Below the pieces are notes generated by a model that was given only the letters and a program-made list of their open reading frames with translations, had not been told where the DNA came from and did not search any database. Source: an uncultured Clostridia bacterium (GTDB taxonomy: Bacteria > Bacillota > Clostridia > UBA1381). From it: a stretch of DNA of 55,929 nt. The stretch covers positions 1-55,929 of the forward strand of contig CANQXJ010000010.1 in NCBI GenBank assembly GCA_947627795.1, written 5' to 3'. Within the stretch, counting starts at the first letter, position 1. Each line of letters starts with the position of its first letter. Shown here in pieces: positions 35,413 to 45,800 of this stretch. The translations under genes and the position numbers were made by a program.

Positions 35413-38400
35413 TTAATCTCTTTTTTTCGTGAGCTTGTATATTGATATAAGCGCGCCTGCCGCAAACAATATCGACAGCGTAATCCACAGCGCTGGCTTG
35501 TTGCTGTCTCCCGTTCTCGGCGTGTTGTTCTCCGGCGGACCTTCCTTCCATCTTGGAGGTATCCATCCGTTGTTAGGCGGATATTCCGCCGTACCCGCAG
35601 GCACGAATATTGGCGGCTGTGTGGGCATAATCACTAACGGGGGAGTAGTCGGCGCCGCCGTCTGAACCGGCGGAGCAGTCGGCGCTGCCATCACTGGCGG
35701 AGATGTCGGTTTAGGCGTTGCCCTATTAGGTGCCGCAGTCGCAGCCGGAGAAGCAGTCGGCGCTTGAGTTGAACCTGTCGGATTATGCGTTGGCAGAGGA
35801 CTGCTCGTTGCCGAAGGCCTGCGTGTTGAAGCAGGCTTAAATCCGCCGCTTCCGCCGCCGGAGATTGGTCTCCTTGTCGGAGACGCAGTTGCATTCGGAG
35901 TTGAATGCGGCGCTGCGGTAGGTGATGCGGTCGGGCTGACAGTTGAACCGGGCTGAGCGGTCGCCGTGGGAGCGGGCGATGCCGTCGGGTTGGACGGATT
36001 ATGTCCGCCGGGATCCTTTGTCGGATTCGGAGTGCTGCTCGGCGTAGGTGTTACCGTAGGTGTCGGCGTAACCGTAGGCGTAGGCGTTACCGTTGGTGTG
36101 GGCATAACCGTAGCCGTTGGTTTAGGCGAAGCCGTAGGCACCGCAGTGGGCGATGATGTCGGCTTTGGCGGATTATGCGCCCCCGGCGAAGTTGTTGGCG
36201 TGGGTGCTTCCGTAGGCGACACCGTGGGTGAAGCCGTAGGTTCTAACGTAGCCGTGGGTTCCGGCGAGGCCGTAGGTGTCGGCTCAGCCGTAGGCACCGC
36301 AGTGGGCGATGGCGTCGGATTTGACGGATTATGCGCCCCCGGTGAAGCTGTAGGTTCTAATGTAGCTGTAGGCTTGGGTGAAGCCGTAGGCTCTAACGTA
36401 GCCGTAGGTTCAGGCGAAGCCGTAGGCTCTAACGTAGTCGTAGGTTCAGGCGAAGCCGTAGGCTCTAACGTAGCCGTAGGTTCAGGCGAAGCCGTAGGCT
36501 CTAACGTAGCCGTAGGTTCAGGCGAAGCCGTAGGCTCTAACGTAGCCGTGGGCTCCGGCGAAGCCGTAGGTTCTAACGTAGCCGTAGGTTCGGGAGTAGC
36601 CGGCGGTACATACGTATTTGTAAACGCTGCCGTGTCGGCATCTGTGGAAATTTCACCGCTTACACCGTCGGGTTTATCTGTTATATAGTTTGTGGTCGGA
36701 TTTTCCGTCACTTTATACGAAGTACCATCGGGAATGTTGGTTATCGTAATATAGCCGTTATTTTTCAGCGTAACGGTCGCTGTGCCGTCGGTAAAGGTTA
36801 TAGTTCTCTCGGTCGGTTCAGCGCCGTTTACGGCAGTCGGATTACCGGTGTAATTATACGTTCCGGATTTGATTAGATCGGTTCCTTCAAGCGTTATCGT
36901 AAACGTGAACGTATCATCTTTGCCTTCAGGCGCGCCGACAACCGTTTTGATTACTGACAACGCTGTCGGATCGATATTCGCACTTACCTGCGCCATAGCG
37001 TAACGTCTGTCAAGGTATGCTGTCGCTGTTTCGTCGCTCTCCGAATGCATTCCGAGAGTTATGCTGTTTTTGTCTGCCGCAGCCTTCAAATCCGTCAGCG
37101 CAGCCGGCGTGCCGGCTCCGCTCAGGATGTTGTCCGCTTTCATTGTGCTTCCGGAATGGAACGTATTCTCAAATACTGCCGAATCCTCGTTTGTGACGGC
37201 GCGCGATGTGATATCGCCGAATTTTATACCAAATCCTTCGCCGCTGCCATTAGCAATATAATAATTGCCTTCGGGCATACCGAGAGATGCGTCATAGTCA
37301 GGATCGCTGTACTTTATCGTAACGGGAACCGTGACAGGTTCGCCCGTTCCGGTTTCTTTGGTAACAGTGTATTCTGCGGTGTAGGTTCCTATCTTCTCAT
37401 CCGCCGCTGTTCCCTTTCTCATAAGATCCGCCGTATATGTAACGGTCTGACCGAGCGCGTATTTTTGCAGATATTCCACAACTTCTTTCGGAAGCACCAT
37501 TTCAAACGCGATCTCACCACTTACGATATTGGTCGTATACGGACCGCTCGCTTCAAGCGTTTCTGTCTGCTCCGTGCCGGGAGCGGGCTTGAAGTCGCTC
37601 TCCCACGGATAAACATTCACGTCGTCACTCGTCTCATCCACAACGACATCGGAATTATAATATTCTCTGTCATTGTAACCCTCTGTGCCTTCCGGAGTTT
37701 TGGTCAGAATCGGAGTGTATTCCACCTTAAGGCGCGAACGTCTGGGGGAAATGTCGTCGGCAATTCCGAATTCGGGATATGCCGCGTATACGGTATCATC
37801 GCCGTCTTCATCCTCCGTGTCCGTTGTGTCTTTTATATCAGTCCATGTGAAGGTCAGCGTTCCGAGTTTATCCTTTTCATGTCTATCAATGCTACCCGTC
37901 TGTGTCGTGCTGTCATCGCCCGTATCAGGTATATAGAAGTAGTCATACGACACGCTTCGCTTTGCCGGATCCGGATCCTCGGCAGCCTTTACTATTTCGT
38001 CGATAAGCTCGTCAAACTCGTCTTTATCGGGGTTGTTATCATACTTTGTTATATTGTACTGCGCGTATCTCTTAAGATAATTCCAATACCACGCGCTGCT
38101 GTCCTCGGTCGGTTCGGTCGCAAGCCACTTATCTCTTATGGTGTCGCCGAGCTTTTTGGCAACTCCGGCGTTCGTAAGCTTTTCGCCCATATAGATGACC
38201 TGTCTGTCCTTCGTGATTCTAAGTTCGGGAACGCGGACGTTTACAGCCGTTCTCGGGAAGCCCTTCGAGGGATAGTTAGTAATAGTATCATTGCCGCTGC
38301 CGAACTGAGGATTGCGCTGCGAGTCGTCCGTGCCGGAAGAAGATTTTACGTCATCGCGGTCGCCGGGGCGATTCGGTTCGATCGCTTTTATATCGGGATA

Positions 38401-41400
38401 TACGTAGTTTTCATCCCCGATGTTACCGTTCGTTATAACCGCGTTGCCGCCGATAAAGTCGTCCTTCGCCTTGATTGTAACCTGCGCGTTCCACACGGGC
38501 AGAGTTGTGTCGTTCTCCGAGCAGCCGGGAATCCTCTGTTCGCTCCAGTCGAGATAGTACATATTCTTTGTATCGGCATAGCGGAGCTTCGCTTTCGCGC
38601 CCTCTATTTTGCTGTCGGAGCGGAGTGTTATGGCTGCCGAATTTCCTGTAATATTCTGTGTCAGAATGTTCGGATTTTCTGTGTCCGGAGTAAAGCTGCT
38701 ATATTCCCCTTCGGGAGCCGCGCTGTCGGCTGTTTTCTCAACCGTGACGCTGCCGTTATTTTCAAGCTTCCATACGGAGCCGTACGCGTCAACGAGATTG
38801 AATCTCGGATCGATGTAATCCTGAACGTAGTACTCGTCCAAATCGTCAGCTATTTCCGCACCTATGGTTTCAAATACATCTTCCAGTTCACCGGAGTTGT
38901 GACCTACATATACATATCTATATTTGTTGTTTGCAACGGCGTCTTTATCATTCGCCGGAGCTTTAAGAGGTTCGGCACCTTCGGTATCTCCCGTATATTC
39001 GCCCGTGAGCGACGCAAGGAAGGTGAGAGCCTTGTTGTAATCTTCATTTCCTGCCTGAACCGTTCCGCCGGCGAGCATTACGGCTATAATCGTATATTCA
39101 TCTTGAATTTTTGGGGCGTCATGCTCGGAGCCGTTTCCTTCTCTGTATATCTTTGCGGCTTGTACCGCAGGATGGTTTTGTAAGTTATCTGCATAATTAT
39201 CATAATCGGTATCTTTACCGTCCGTGAACACGATAAGATATTTCTTCGTATTCGGATCTTCATCAACGCCTCCCGCCAAGCAGTCGTAGTACGTCTGGAA
39301 TCCTGCGGAGGTTGATGTGTTACCGGTCAGCACGTAATTGTACTGTCCGTCATCGTTCGCCGTAACGCCGTTGGAGTCGCTGCCGTCGCCGCGCTCGCGG
39401 TTCAGTATTGAAATAGCGTCCTGTGCGTTAGGCGTCCAGTTGAGAAGGTTAAACTTCTTGTATTCTTCTTCGTGACCGTTACTAAACGTGTCTTTGCTGT
39501 CGGAGTAACGCTGCGTGCTGAAACGTACCGCGCCTATGCGGCTGCCGGGCGAGTTTTCGTTCAGCTTTGTAACGAATCTTCCGAGAGCGTGCTGGAGTAC
39601 CTCCGACTTAACTCTCGTCGTGTTTTTCTTCATATATACGTGCGACCAGCCGTTCGCGTCCATACCGTTGTTGCCGGTGCTGTAGAAGCAGCAGAGGTGG
39701 CCGTTATCGTCAAGGAAGAACTTCAGCGGCTCGAATTGCGTAGGCTGATAGTAATAATATCCGCCGCTCGGCGTTCCTTCTTCTCCGGCGATTTCGGAAT
39801 TGAGTTTACCCTCTGCGTTTACTTCCGGATTCTCAGTATCATAGCCGTTATAATAGTACGGCTTCGCTTCTTTTCCTTTTTCGGTATCCTTATCCACGTC
39901 GTTTCTCAGAGCGTCCATGGTTTTCGCCGTGCCCGTTTCAAGGATATGATTCCACTGCGAGGTTGACGTTACGTAGTACCAGCCCGCTCTGTCCTTTTCG
40001 GGCGTAGAGGTTATCTGATCCTGAAGCATAGCCGTCGCCGACTTGTTTGCGTTCGCGCTGAAATAGAGCAAGCCATCGCCCGGCGTATCCGGCGTATCCG
40101 GCGTATCCGGCGTATCCGTCGGATCTGGTATCGGCGTAATAGTCCACGGCTGCGCCTGTTCCTTACCGGACACCGTTACTTGCGGATCGTTCTGATAATC
40201 GTCGTAAAGCCTTCTAACTTCGCCGCTCGTCAGAGCCTCATTGAATATGTATACGTTGTCAACATAAAGATCCTGTCCGTCGTAGTTGTCTGTCAAACCG
40301 CCAAAAATAACGCGGCAGTCGTCAGGTAAATCAATGTCCAATCCTTCCTTGTTTACAGTATCGTAGTCGCTTAATGCTGTAGGCATTTTTCCGTCTCTGT
40401 ATACCTTTACATTTGTTTGTCCGGTTCCTTCGTTGTACTCAAATGTAAGCGTATATGTAATAGGCTTAGGTAACTCGATAATCGATTCGAAGTTCTTCAT
40501 GGTGAAAATACTGTCGTCATTTCCGTTACCGCCGCTGCCGATTTTTAGTCTTGCGTCACTGCCTCCCGAGGCTCTATAAATATTAACATATTGTTTCTCC
40601 GGATTATCCAGCGGACCTATATATAATATTTGATCTTTGTCACTGGTATTAAAACCGTCATTCTTTTCTTCAGCTTTGCCGTATTTATTTTTTGAACTCA
40701 AAGTAAAGGATACGGTGAAATTCCTATTATCCGCTGTGTTCAGTTCACCGTTAAGCAACAACGCCTTTTTTAACTGATTGCCATTGCTTGTTACGTATGA
40801 TACGTTAAGTCCGTAATTGTCATCCCAGTTAAAATCATTGCACACTTCACGGTTTGGATCTGTATCCACCACATACCGATCATCGCTATCGTCAAATTTT
40901 ATTGCTCCGCCGGCGCTCACAGCATCAATTGATTGCGCATAACGATCTGTGTCTCCTGCCGACTTGCGGTTTACGCCCCATGTTCTGTATCCTTCGTCTC
41001 TTGTACCGGTTGATTCATCATTTTTGGTTGAATGCTCCGTTCCGTCTGAGAATAATACTCCCTTCTGGAAATCATAATAGCTTACAAGATTTTCATATCC
41101 CGGCATAGCTTCCGGCTCCGGCGTGCTTTCGTCCGGATTCGGCGTGTTTTCGCCCGGTTTCGGAGTATTCTCACTCGGCTTCGGCGTATTCTCACTCGGC
41201 TTCGGCGTATTTTCGCTCGGCTTCGGCGTGCTTTCGCCCGTGTAGTGAAGCGACGCGTTTGTGCCATCCCAGTAGCCGATAGGCACGTACTCGTTCGTGC
41301 TCGGGCGCTTGTCGAATATGTAATAGCTGTAGCCGGTGTAGCTGAGAGACGAATTATCGGTGTTTTCGGTCGGGTTTATTCCCGTGTTGCTTTCTTCGCT

Positions 41401-42546
41401 CGGGTTGGCACTATTGAGAATCGCATTGACTTCATCGTTGGTAAGGATTTTGTTCGTTTCCGCCATATTAACCGGCCCTGTAATGCCGTCCATTTTGACT
41501 TCTACCGCTTCCAGAGCGGCATCAGCATCATCTATGCCGGTGCGTTCTTGAAACAGCTTACCGTCGGTATGTGTAATTTTATCAAATGCTTTGTTGTTCT
41601 CGGTACCCACAGATGAGAACGCCATACTTCCCGACGCGTCGAGAATAAGACCTACGTCCGCCTTGTTGTTGCCGACGAACCAGGACTCCAAATCGAGCTG
41701 ATAGGTGCGGTCTTCCTCGCTTAAAACGGAAGCCGTTTTATCCGTGTGCAAGCCGAGCGTGGTCTTGTAAACCTTCGCGTCGGTAAGCGGGGTTGCTGCG
41801 TCAATTTCTTCGGTATTACCGCCTATCGAAATTTCCCCGTTTGTCAGGCGCTCGTTTACTCTTGCCCGCGCTTCTGTTTCACCAGCGGTTTTCATTATAT
41901 AGCTTCCGTCCTCTTTCGTTATCGGAACGTTCGACAGATCCGCGGTTGTATTCGTGTCCGTTGTTCCCTCGGGGTAGCCCCATGCCGCGGCGGTGTCCTG
42001 TTCGGGATTGTTTAAACCCAAATCTCCGCCGTAAACGGCTTTGTCAGCCGAGCCCGCTACCTGCACGCCCGCGCTCTTGAAAAACGCGTGCGCCTTTACA
42101 ATGTGAATATTGGGAGTGTACTTTATAACAAGGTTGCCGTTTTCGTCGATCGAAGCGGCGTCCTGTCCCGCGGAAATCGAGAAGCCCTGAAATTCCTCGT
42201 CGGTGATCTTGCAATCTTCGGGCTTTATTGTAATGCTGCCTGTTACTGTGTCGAAATTTGCATTTCCTTCTTCAAATGTGCCTTCGCAGGTATAGGTGTT
42301 ATCCGCTTTTTGGTAAATACACCCTTTTAGCTCTACTGCGTCGGTTTCGCTGTCGGAATGCCATGCGCGGACAAGATATTCCATAACCGTTGTTCCGTAC
42401 TTTGGATTACCTTCTCCTTTAAAATCGTACGCCGAAACGGGCAGTACGATATTCACCATGGAAAGCAGGGTGAACATACAAATCAGACCCGCCGTAATTC
42501 GGCGCGCCTTAGCTTTAAGTGTTGCTCTCATTCTACTTTTTTTCAT
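35413..42546 (-). CDS. Giant sortase-anchored adhesin with VWA, LamG-like and Cna-B-like domains
   Basis: A 2377-residue surface protein. Signal peptide ends near residue 40 (VSAY). The VWA MIDAS motif DASGSMAFSS starts at D303, but the next VWA elements (helix about 980-996, IGAVRFS, VFTDGKDTD with D1109) come some 660 residues later. The insert holds PKPSENT repeats (438-479), a LamG-like domain (about 485-785) and a DTP repeat (809-822). After the VWA come beta-rich stalk domains and a Cna-B/prealbumin-like domain near residue 1870-1980. Then follow about 350 residues of Pro/Thr-rich repeats including seven TATLEPTASPEP-type units. The end is TPRTG (2342-2346), a hydrophobic helix and KLTKKRD. 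AAGGAG precedes ATG 42546. The ligand is unknown; adhesion to fibre, mucin or matrix is inferred from the domains. Confidence 0.9.
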   Translation of the reverse strand: MKKSRMRATLKAKARRITAGLICMFTLLSMVNIVLPVSAYDFKGEGNPKYGTTVMEYLVRAWHSDSETDAVELKGCIYQKADNTYTCEGTFEEGNANFDTVTGSITIKPEDCKITDEEFQGFSISAGQDAASIDENGNLVIKYTPNIHIVKAHAFFKSAGVQVAGSADKAVYGGDLGLNNPEQDTAAAWGYPEGTTDTNTTADLSNVPITKEDGSYIMKTAGETEARARVNERLTNGEISIGGNTEEIDAATPLTDAKVYKTTLGLHTDKTASVLSEEDRTYQLDLESWFVGNNKADVGLILDASGSMAFSSVGTENNKAFDKITHTDGKLFQERTGIDDADAALEAVEVKMDGITGPVNMAETNKILTNDEVNAILNSANPSEESNTGINPTENTDNSSLSYTGYSYYIFDKRPSTNEYVPIGYWDGTNASLHYTGESTPKPSENTPKPSENTPKPSENTPKPGENTPNPDESTPEPEAMPGYENLVSYYDFQKGVLFSDGTEHSTKNDESTGTRDEGYRTWGVNRKSAGDTDRYAQSIDAVSAGGAIKFDDSDDRYVVDTDPNREVCNDFNWDDNYGLNVSYVTSNGNQLKKALLLNGELNTADNRNFTVSFTLSSKNKYGKAEEKNDGFNTSDKDQILYIGPLDNPEKQYVNIYRASGGSDARLKIGSGGNGNDDSIFTMKNFESIIELPKPITYTLTFEYNEGTGQTNVKVYRDGKMPTALSDYDTVNKEGLDIDLPDDCRVIFGGLTDNYDGQDLYVDNVYIFNEALTSGEVRRLYDDYQNDPQVTVSGKEQAQPWTITPIPDPTDTPDTPDTPDTPGDGLLYFSANANKSATAMLQDQITSTPEKDRAGWYYVTSTSQWNHILETGTAKTMDALRNDVDKDTEKGKEAKPYYYNGYDTENPEVNAEGKLNSEIAGEEGTPSGGYYYYQPTQFEPLKFFLDDNGHLCCFYSTGNNGMDANGWSHVYMKKNTTRVKSEVLQHALGRFVTKLNENSPGSRIGAVRFSTQRYSDSKDTFSNGHEEEYKKFNLLNWTPNAQDAISILNRERGDGSDSNGVTANDDGQYNYVLTGNTSTSAGFQTYYDCLAGGVDEDPNTKKYLIVFTDGKDTDYDNYADNLQNHPAVQAAKIYREGNGSEHDAPKIQDEYTIIAVMLAGGTVQAGNEDYNKALTFLASLTGEYTGDTEGAEPLKAPANDKDAVANNKYRYVYVGHNSGELEDVFETIGAEIADDLDEYYVQDYIDPRFNLVDAYGSVWKLENNGSVTVEKTADSAAPEGEYSSFTPDTENPNILTQNITGNSAAITLRSDSKIEGAKAKLRYADTKNMYYLDWSEQRIPGCSENDTTLPVWNAQVTIKAKDDFIGGNAVITNGNIGDENYVYPDIKAIEPNRPGDRDDVKSSSGTDDSQRNPQFGSGNDTITNYPSKGFPRTAVNVRVPELRITKDRQVIYMGEKLTNAGVAKKLGDTIRDKWLATEPTEDSSAWYWNYLKRYAQYNITKYDNNPDKDEFDELIDEIVKAAEDPDPAKRSVSYDYFYIPDTGDDSTTQTGSIDRHEKDKLGTLTFTWTDIKDTTDTEDEDGDDTVYAAYPEFGIADDISPRRSRLKVEYTPILTKTPEGTEGYNDREYYNSDVVVDETSDDVNVYPWESDFKPAPGTEQTETLEASGPYTTNIVSGEIAFEMVLPKEVVEYLQKYALGQTVTYTADLMRKGTAADEKIGTYTAEYTVTKETGTGEPVTVPVTIKYSDPDYDASLGMPEGNYYIANGSGEGFGIKFGDITSRAVTNEDSAVFENTFHSGSTMKADNILSGAGTPAALTDLKAAADKNSITLGMHSESDETATAYLDRRYAMAQVSANIDPTALSVIKTVVGAPEGKDDTFTFTITLEGTDLIKSGTYNYTGNPTAVNGAEPTERTITFTDGTATVTLKNNGYITITNIPDGTSYKVTENPTTNYITDKPDGVSGEISTDADTAAFTNTYVPPATPEPTATLEPTASPEPTATLEPTASPEPTATLEPTASPEPTATLEPTASPEPTTTLEPTASPEPTATLEPTASPKPTATLEPTASPGAHNPSNPTPSPTAVPTAEPTPTASPEPTATLEPTASPTVSPTEAPTPTTSPGAHNPPKPTSSPTAVPTASPKPTATVMPTPTVTPTPTVTPTPTVTPTPSSTPNPTKDPGGHNPSNPTASPAPTATAQPGSTVSPTASPTAAPHSTPNATASPTRRPISGGGSGGFKPASTRRPSATSSPLPTHNPTGSTQAPTASPAATAAPNRATPKPTSPPVMAAPTAPPVQTAAPTTPPLVIMPTQPPIFVPAGTAEYPPNNGWIPPRWKEGPPENNTPRTGDSNKPALWITLSILFAAGALISIYKLTKKRD
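36341..36592. repeat. Seven tandem 36-bp repeats coding for the Pro/Thr wall-spanning region
   Basis: Units begin at 36341, 36377, 36413, 36449, 36485, 36521 and 36557, each encoding a variant of TATLEPTASPEP on the minus strand. The middle four are nearly identical at DNA level, so copy number may vary between strains. Confidence 0.9.
40081..40116. repeat. Four tandem 9-bp repeats
   Basis: CGGCGTATC occurs four times without change and encodes the DTP repeat of the adhesin on the minus strand. Confidence 0.9.
41110..41237. repeat. 21-bp tandem repeats coding for the PKPSENT linker
   Basis: The unit CTCGGCTTCGGCGTATT plus four bases recurs about four to six times with decreasing identity. 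It encodes the flexible linker placed within the split VWA domain. Confidence 0.8.
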
Positions 42547-42579
42547 AGTCTGATACTCCTTAAAAATTTGTGGTCGCTA

Positions 42580-42590
42580 CCCCCCCCCCC
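42580..42590 (-). repeat. Eleven-G homopolymer in the leader of the adhesin-sortase operon
   Basis: An uninterrupted run of eleven C on the plus strand (G on the minus, coding, strand) lies 34 bases upstream of the adhesin start and about 40 bases downstream of its predicted -10 box. No other homopolymer of this length in G or C was noticed in the window. Such tracts change length by slipped-strand replication, so this is a candidate phase-variation switch. Confidence 0.85.
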
Positions 42591-42627
42591 GATTTTGGGC
42601 GAGGAGTGAATTTTATAATATATAGTA

Positions 42628-42656
42628 AATATATCATAAAATTATAGAAAAATCAA
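42628..42656 (-). promoter_or_regulatory. Promoter of the adhesin-sortase operon
   Basis: On the minus strand: TTGATT (42656-42651), 17 bp, TATATT (42633-42628). The AT-rich region contains other possible -10 boxes closer to the G tract, so the exact start site is uncertain. Confidence 0.6.
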
Positions 42657-42750
42657 GATATTTGTCGGCTTTTTTGTTGCATTTTGATTAATTTTCGCAT
42701 GTCACTATCAAAACCTGCGTGACGATTTCTGCCAAACCGCTCCATAAATC

Positions 42751-42777
42751 AAAAAGGGACGAACCGCAGTCCGTCCC
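42751..42777 (-). terminator. Terminator of the CE8 gene
   Basis: 9-bp arms (42756-42764 with 42769-42777, one G-T pair in the transcript) followed by five T on the minus strand, about 65 bp after the CE8 stop. Confidence 0.85.
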
Positions 42778-42841
42778 AATGGTATTTTCGCGCCTTTTCA
42801 AACACGTGTTGACGCGTATATTTGTATCAATTTTTTCGCGT

Positions 42842-45800
42842 TTATTCGTAATAGGAAGGCGTCCAGCTTCCGAAGTAGTCCCTTTCGCTCATTACAGTGT
42901 AGCCGTTTGCCGCCATTGTGCCGTTGGGATTGAAGTCCGTGCCGGACGAGTTAACCGTCGTGCCGTCCGCTTTTTTGACGTTGTTGACATAGAGAATCGA
43001 GAACGAAAACGGCTTGTTTTCCTCCGCTTTTCTCATTGCCACCCACGTTCCGGGCACCTCCGCGCCGCTTGCGATTGTCACTCCGTCAAACACAACCTGA
43101 CAGTTTTCGCCGCCCCAGTTGCGTCCCCAGCCGCCCGCTTCGAAGCTGTGCTTATAGTACTTCGATTTTGAAACGGTGCAGTTCCGCATGAGATAGCCGT
43201 TTGTCTGCAGGTTCGGCGTTCCGGCGGTCGGCTTCTCGGCCGTCTTGCAGGCGGTGATGTAGCCGCCCTTGGCCTTGCCGGTATATCCGTGCCATGCGAG
43301 CGTGCAGTTATCAAATATAACCGAGTTGCCGCCGAAAATATAGTCCGTGCCGCCCTCGATGTAGCAGTCCTTGAAGTAGCCGACGTTGTTCGTGAACAGC
43401 GTATCCTGCGACGAGATAAACTCGCAGCCCTTAAACTCGTAATTGTTTCCGTCAGCCGCCACCGCCGCCGCTCTTTCGACCGCGTCCGTCGTAAGCGGAT
43501 CAAATCCCTTTACGGTTCTGTCGGGCTTTCCGGATGTGTCGCTGTAGACGCTCGGTTCAACGCCGTCGTCAAGCTCCGCCTGCACGATTTGGCAGTTGAA
43601 GGAATTCGCGAAAATTACATTTTCCGCCTTGAAGTAGTCGCCGGTTACGCGAACAACCGGTCCCCAGCGGTCTACGTTGCCCTTCTTCGTTTTCTGTACG
43701 GCTAAGTCCTCGCTGTAGTAGCCGCCCTGCGTGTCGCCGTTTTCTCCCGTGCCGCCCGAGGCGCTGTAGTATTTGTAGCCTATGCCGTAGTAGAACGTGA
43801 TTATCGGCTTATATTCATCAATTGCGGCTTTGAGCGTTACATAGGGAGCGTCGATAATCGTCTGCTCCTGATATACGCCGTTGTCGAGCAGTATTGTAAC
43901 TCTGCCCGCTTCTCCTTCGGGTCTTTCCATCTTCTTTATCGCCGCGACCGCGTCGTTTATGCGCGTGTACGTTCTGTCCCAGCCGACCTCTATCGTGTCG
44001 TCAAACGCAACCTCGCCGAGATTTTCCGTGAGCAGTATATTTTTGAAGCAGCCCACCTCGCCGGAGGGAAGAGCGTACTCGCCCGAAAGCGGCGATAACG
44101 TGTAACCCTCGGCGTTTTCGGCTGTCACCGTATATGTTCTGCCCGGCTTTAACAGCGCGCTGTAGCGGTTGTTTTCTATGCTGTTTGAGGTATAAACCGT
44201 ATTGTCGGCTTTGTCGGTGAATTTCAGCGTTACTTTGCTTAAATCAAGAGTTGCGCCGTCGTTCGGCGTGTACTCGTGAACAACCACGCCGCCCGTCACA
44301 AGCGCCGCGTTGAGGTCGGCGATTTTTACATCGTGCCGCGTGTCGCCGCTTACCGTCACGGCTGACGGCACGGGCTGTACGCCGTCGATTGCCGCGCCGT
44401 TCGCGTCAACAACCGATACGTTGTAGGTTTTGCCGTTATCAACTGCTATCGCGTATGTGTCGGCGAAGTCCGTTTCATATTTGTTAGTCTCATCGGCAGT
44501 GTCGGTGAACACGATTTTCGCGCCCGAAATGTTAGTGCCGCCCTCGTGGGTAATTGTGCCGTAGAGCTTGGATTTCTTGTAGTCAACGAATATGCCGTAA
44601 ACCTCCTTGTTGCTCGGGCCGCCAACGACATACACTTCCTTTGTCGTGTCGGTAATTTCAGCCGACATGGAGGCCGTTTTTCCGTTCGCGTAGTTGTCCG
44701 TACCCGTAGCGAGACGGTTTTCTTCCGCAGTGCCGCCTTGACAGATATAGAGCGGTCGGTCAACGGATGATGTTGAATATGCAACCGTTACGGTACACTC
44801 CGCTTCCGGGGTGAAGTGGAAATTGCGCCGTTTATCGCTGCCCGTGCCGGTACGCCAGCTCTTTGTGAATGTATATGATGTACCGTTGTGAGTATATGTC
44901 AGACTGCCGCTGACAGCCTGATTCGGCCAATCTCCGTAGCCGCTTAAACCGTTATAAGGTCCGAACGCCTCTTCGTCCGCCGCGGCTGTAACTATGCCGT
45001 TCAAAGTCGTATCGTTGACAGTCCACGCTTTGCTATCGGGCAGGGTAAGTTCGGGGAAGGTCGGTTCGGCAGTCGGCGCGAATGTAGCCTTCGGCGGAGC
45101 TGTTGGATGCGAAGTCGGCTTGGGAATCGACGTCGGAGCGTTAGGATCGGGCGTAGCCGCGCCGGTAAACGATGCTTTCATGTCCGCGAAATATGTGTAA
45201 ATTCCCGAGTCCGCGCTCTCACGGCTTACGAGACGTATTGCCTTTACGTTCTTGTCCGCAGCATCGGATGGGACAGGTACGCTTACATTTTCAAACACAG
45301 CCGTGCCGTCGGGTTCGTAAAGGCTCGCCGTCACGGTCAGAGCGGAGCCGCTGTAATCAGCCTTTATCACGGCTTTGAACCACCCGATCTTTGCCGATGT
45401 ATATGAGGCTGCGCCCGCCGTGCCGAATGTTCCGCCCGAGCCGGCAGTTACGGCTTCAACGATTTTACCGCTGTTCTGAACCTCCGTTGCGGACGCGTTT
45501 TCAAGTATTATTCTGAAGCCCGCGCTGCCGCTCGCGTAATACGCATATGTTTCAAACGTCATAGACGCGCCGGAAATCATTGTTTCGTCAAAAATCTTAT
45601 ATACATTCCTGCGTACGCCGAGAGCTGATTTTCCTTCATATACCGTTTCTTCTTTCGCTCCGTCCGTACTCGTGTCGTTCGCCTGTCCCTGAAGCCAATC
45701 GATGTATTTTTGTTCCGTGTTCTCAGTCGGCGAAGGCGGCGTGTCCGCGCTGCCGACAGGTATTGCCTCGCACAAGGGATTCATTCCATCGACGGAATCC

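Noticed and set aside
36341-36592. Regularly spaced repeats resembling a CRISPR array
   Set aside because: The repeats are directly tandem without unique spacers, stay in frame and encode Pro/Thr-rich protein; no cas genes are near.
37045-39183. 712-codon open frame on the plus strand opposite the adhesin gene
   Set aside because: It is an antisense frame of a strongly biased coding sequence, has no ribosome site or promoter, and its translation has no recognisable domain.
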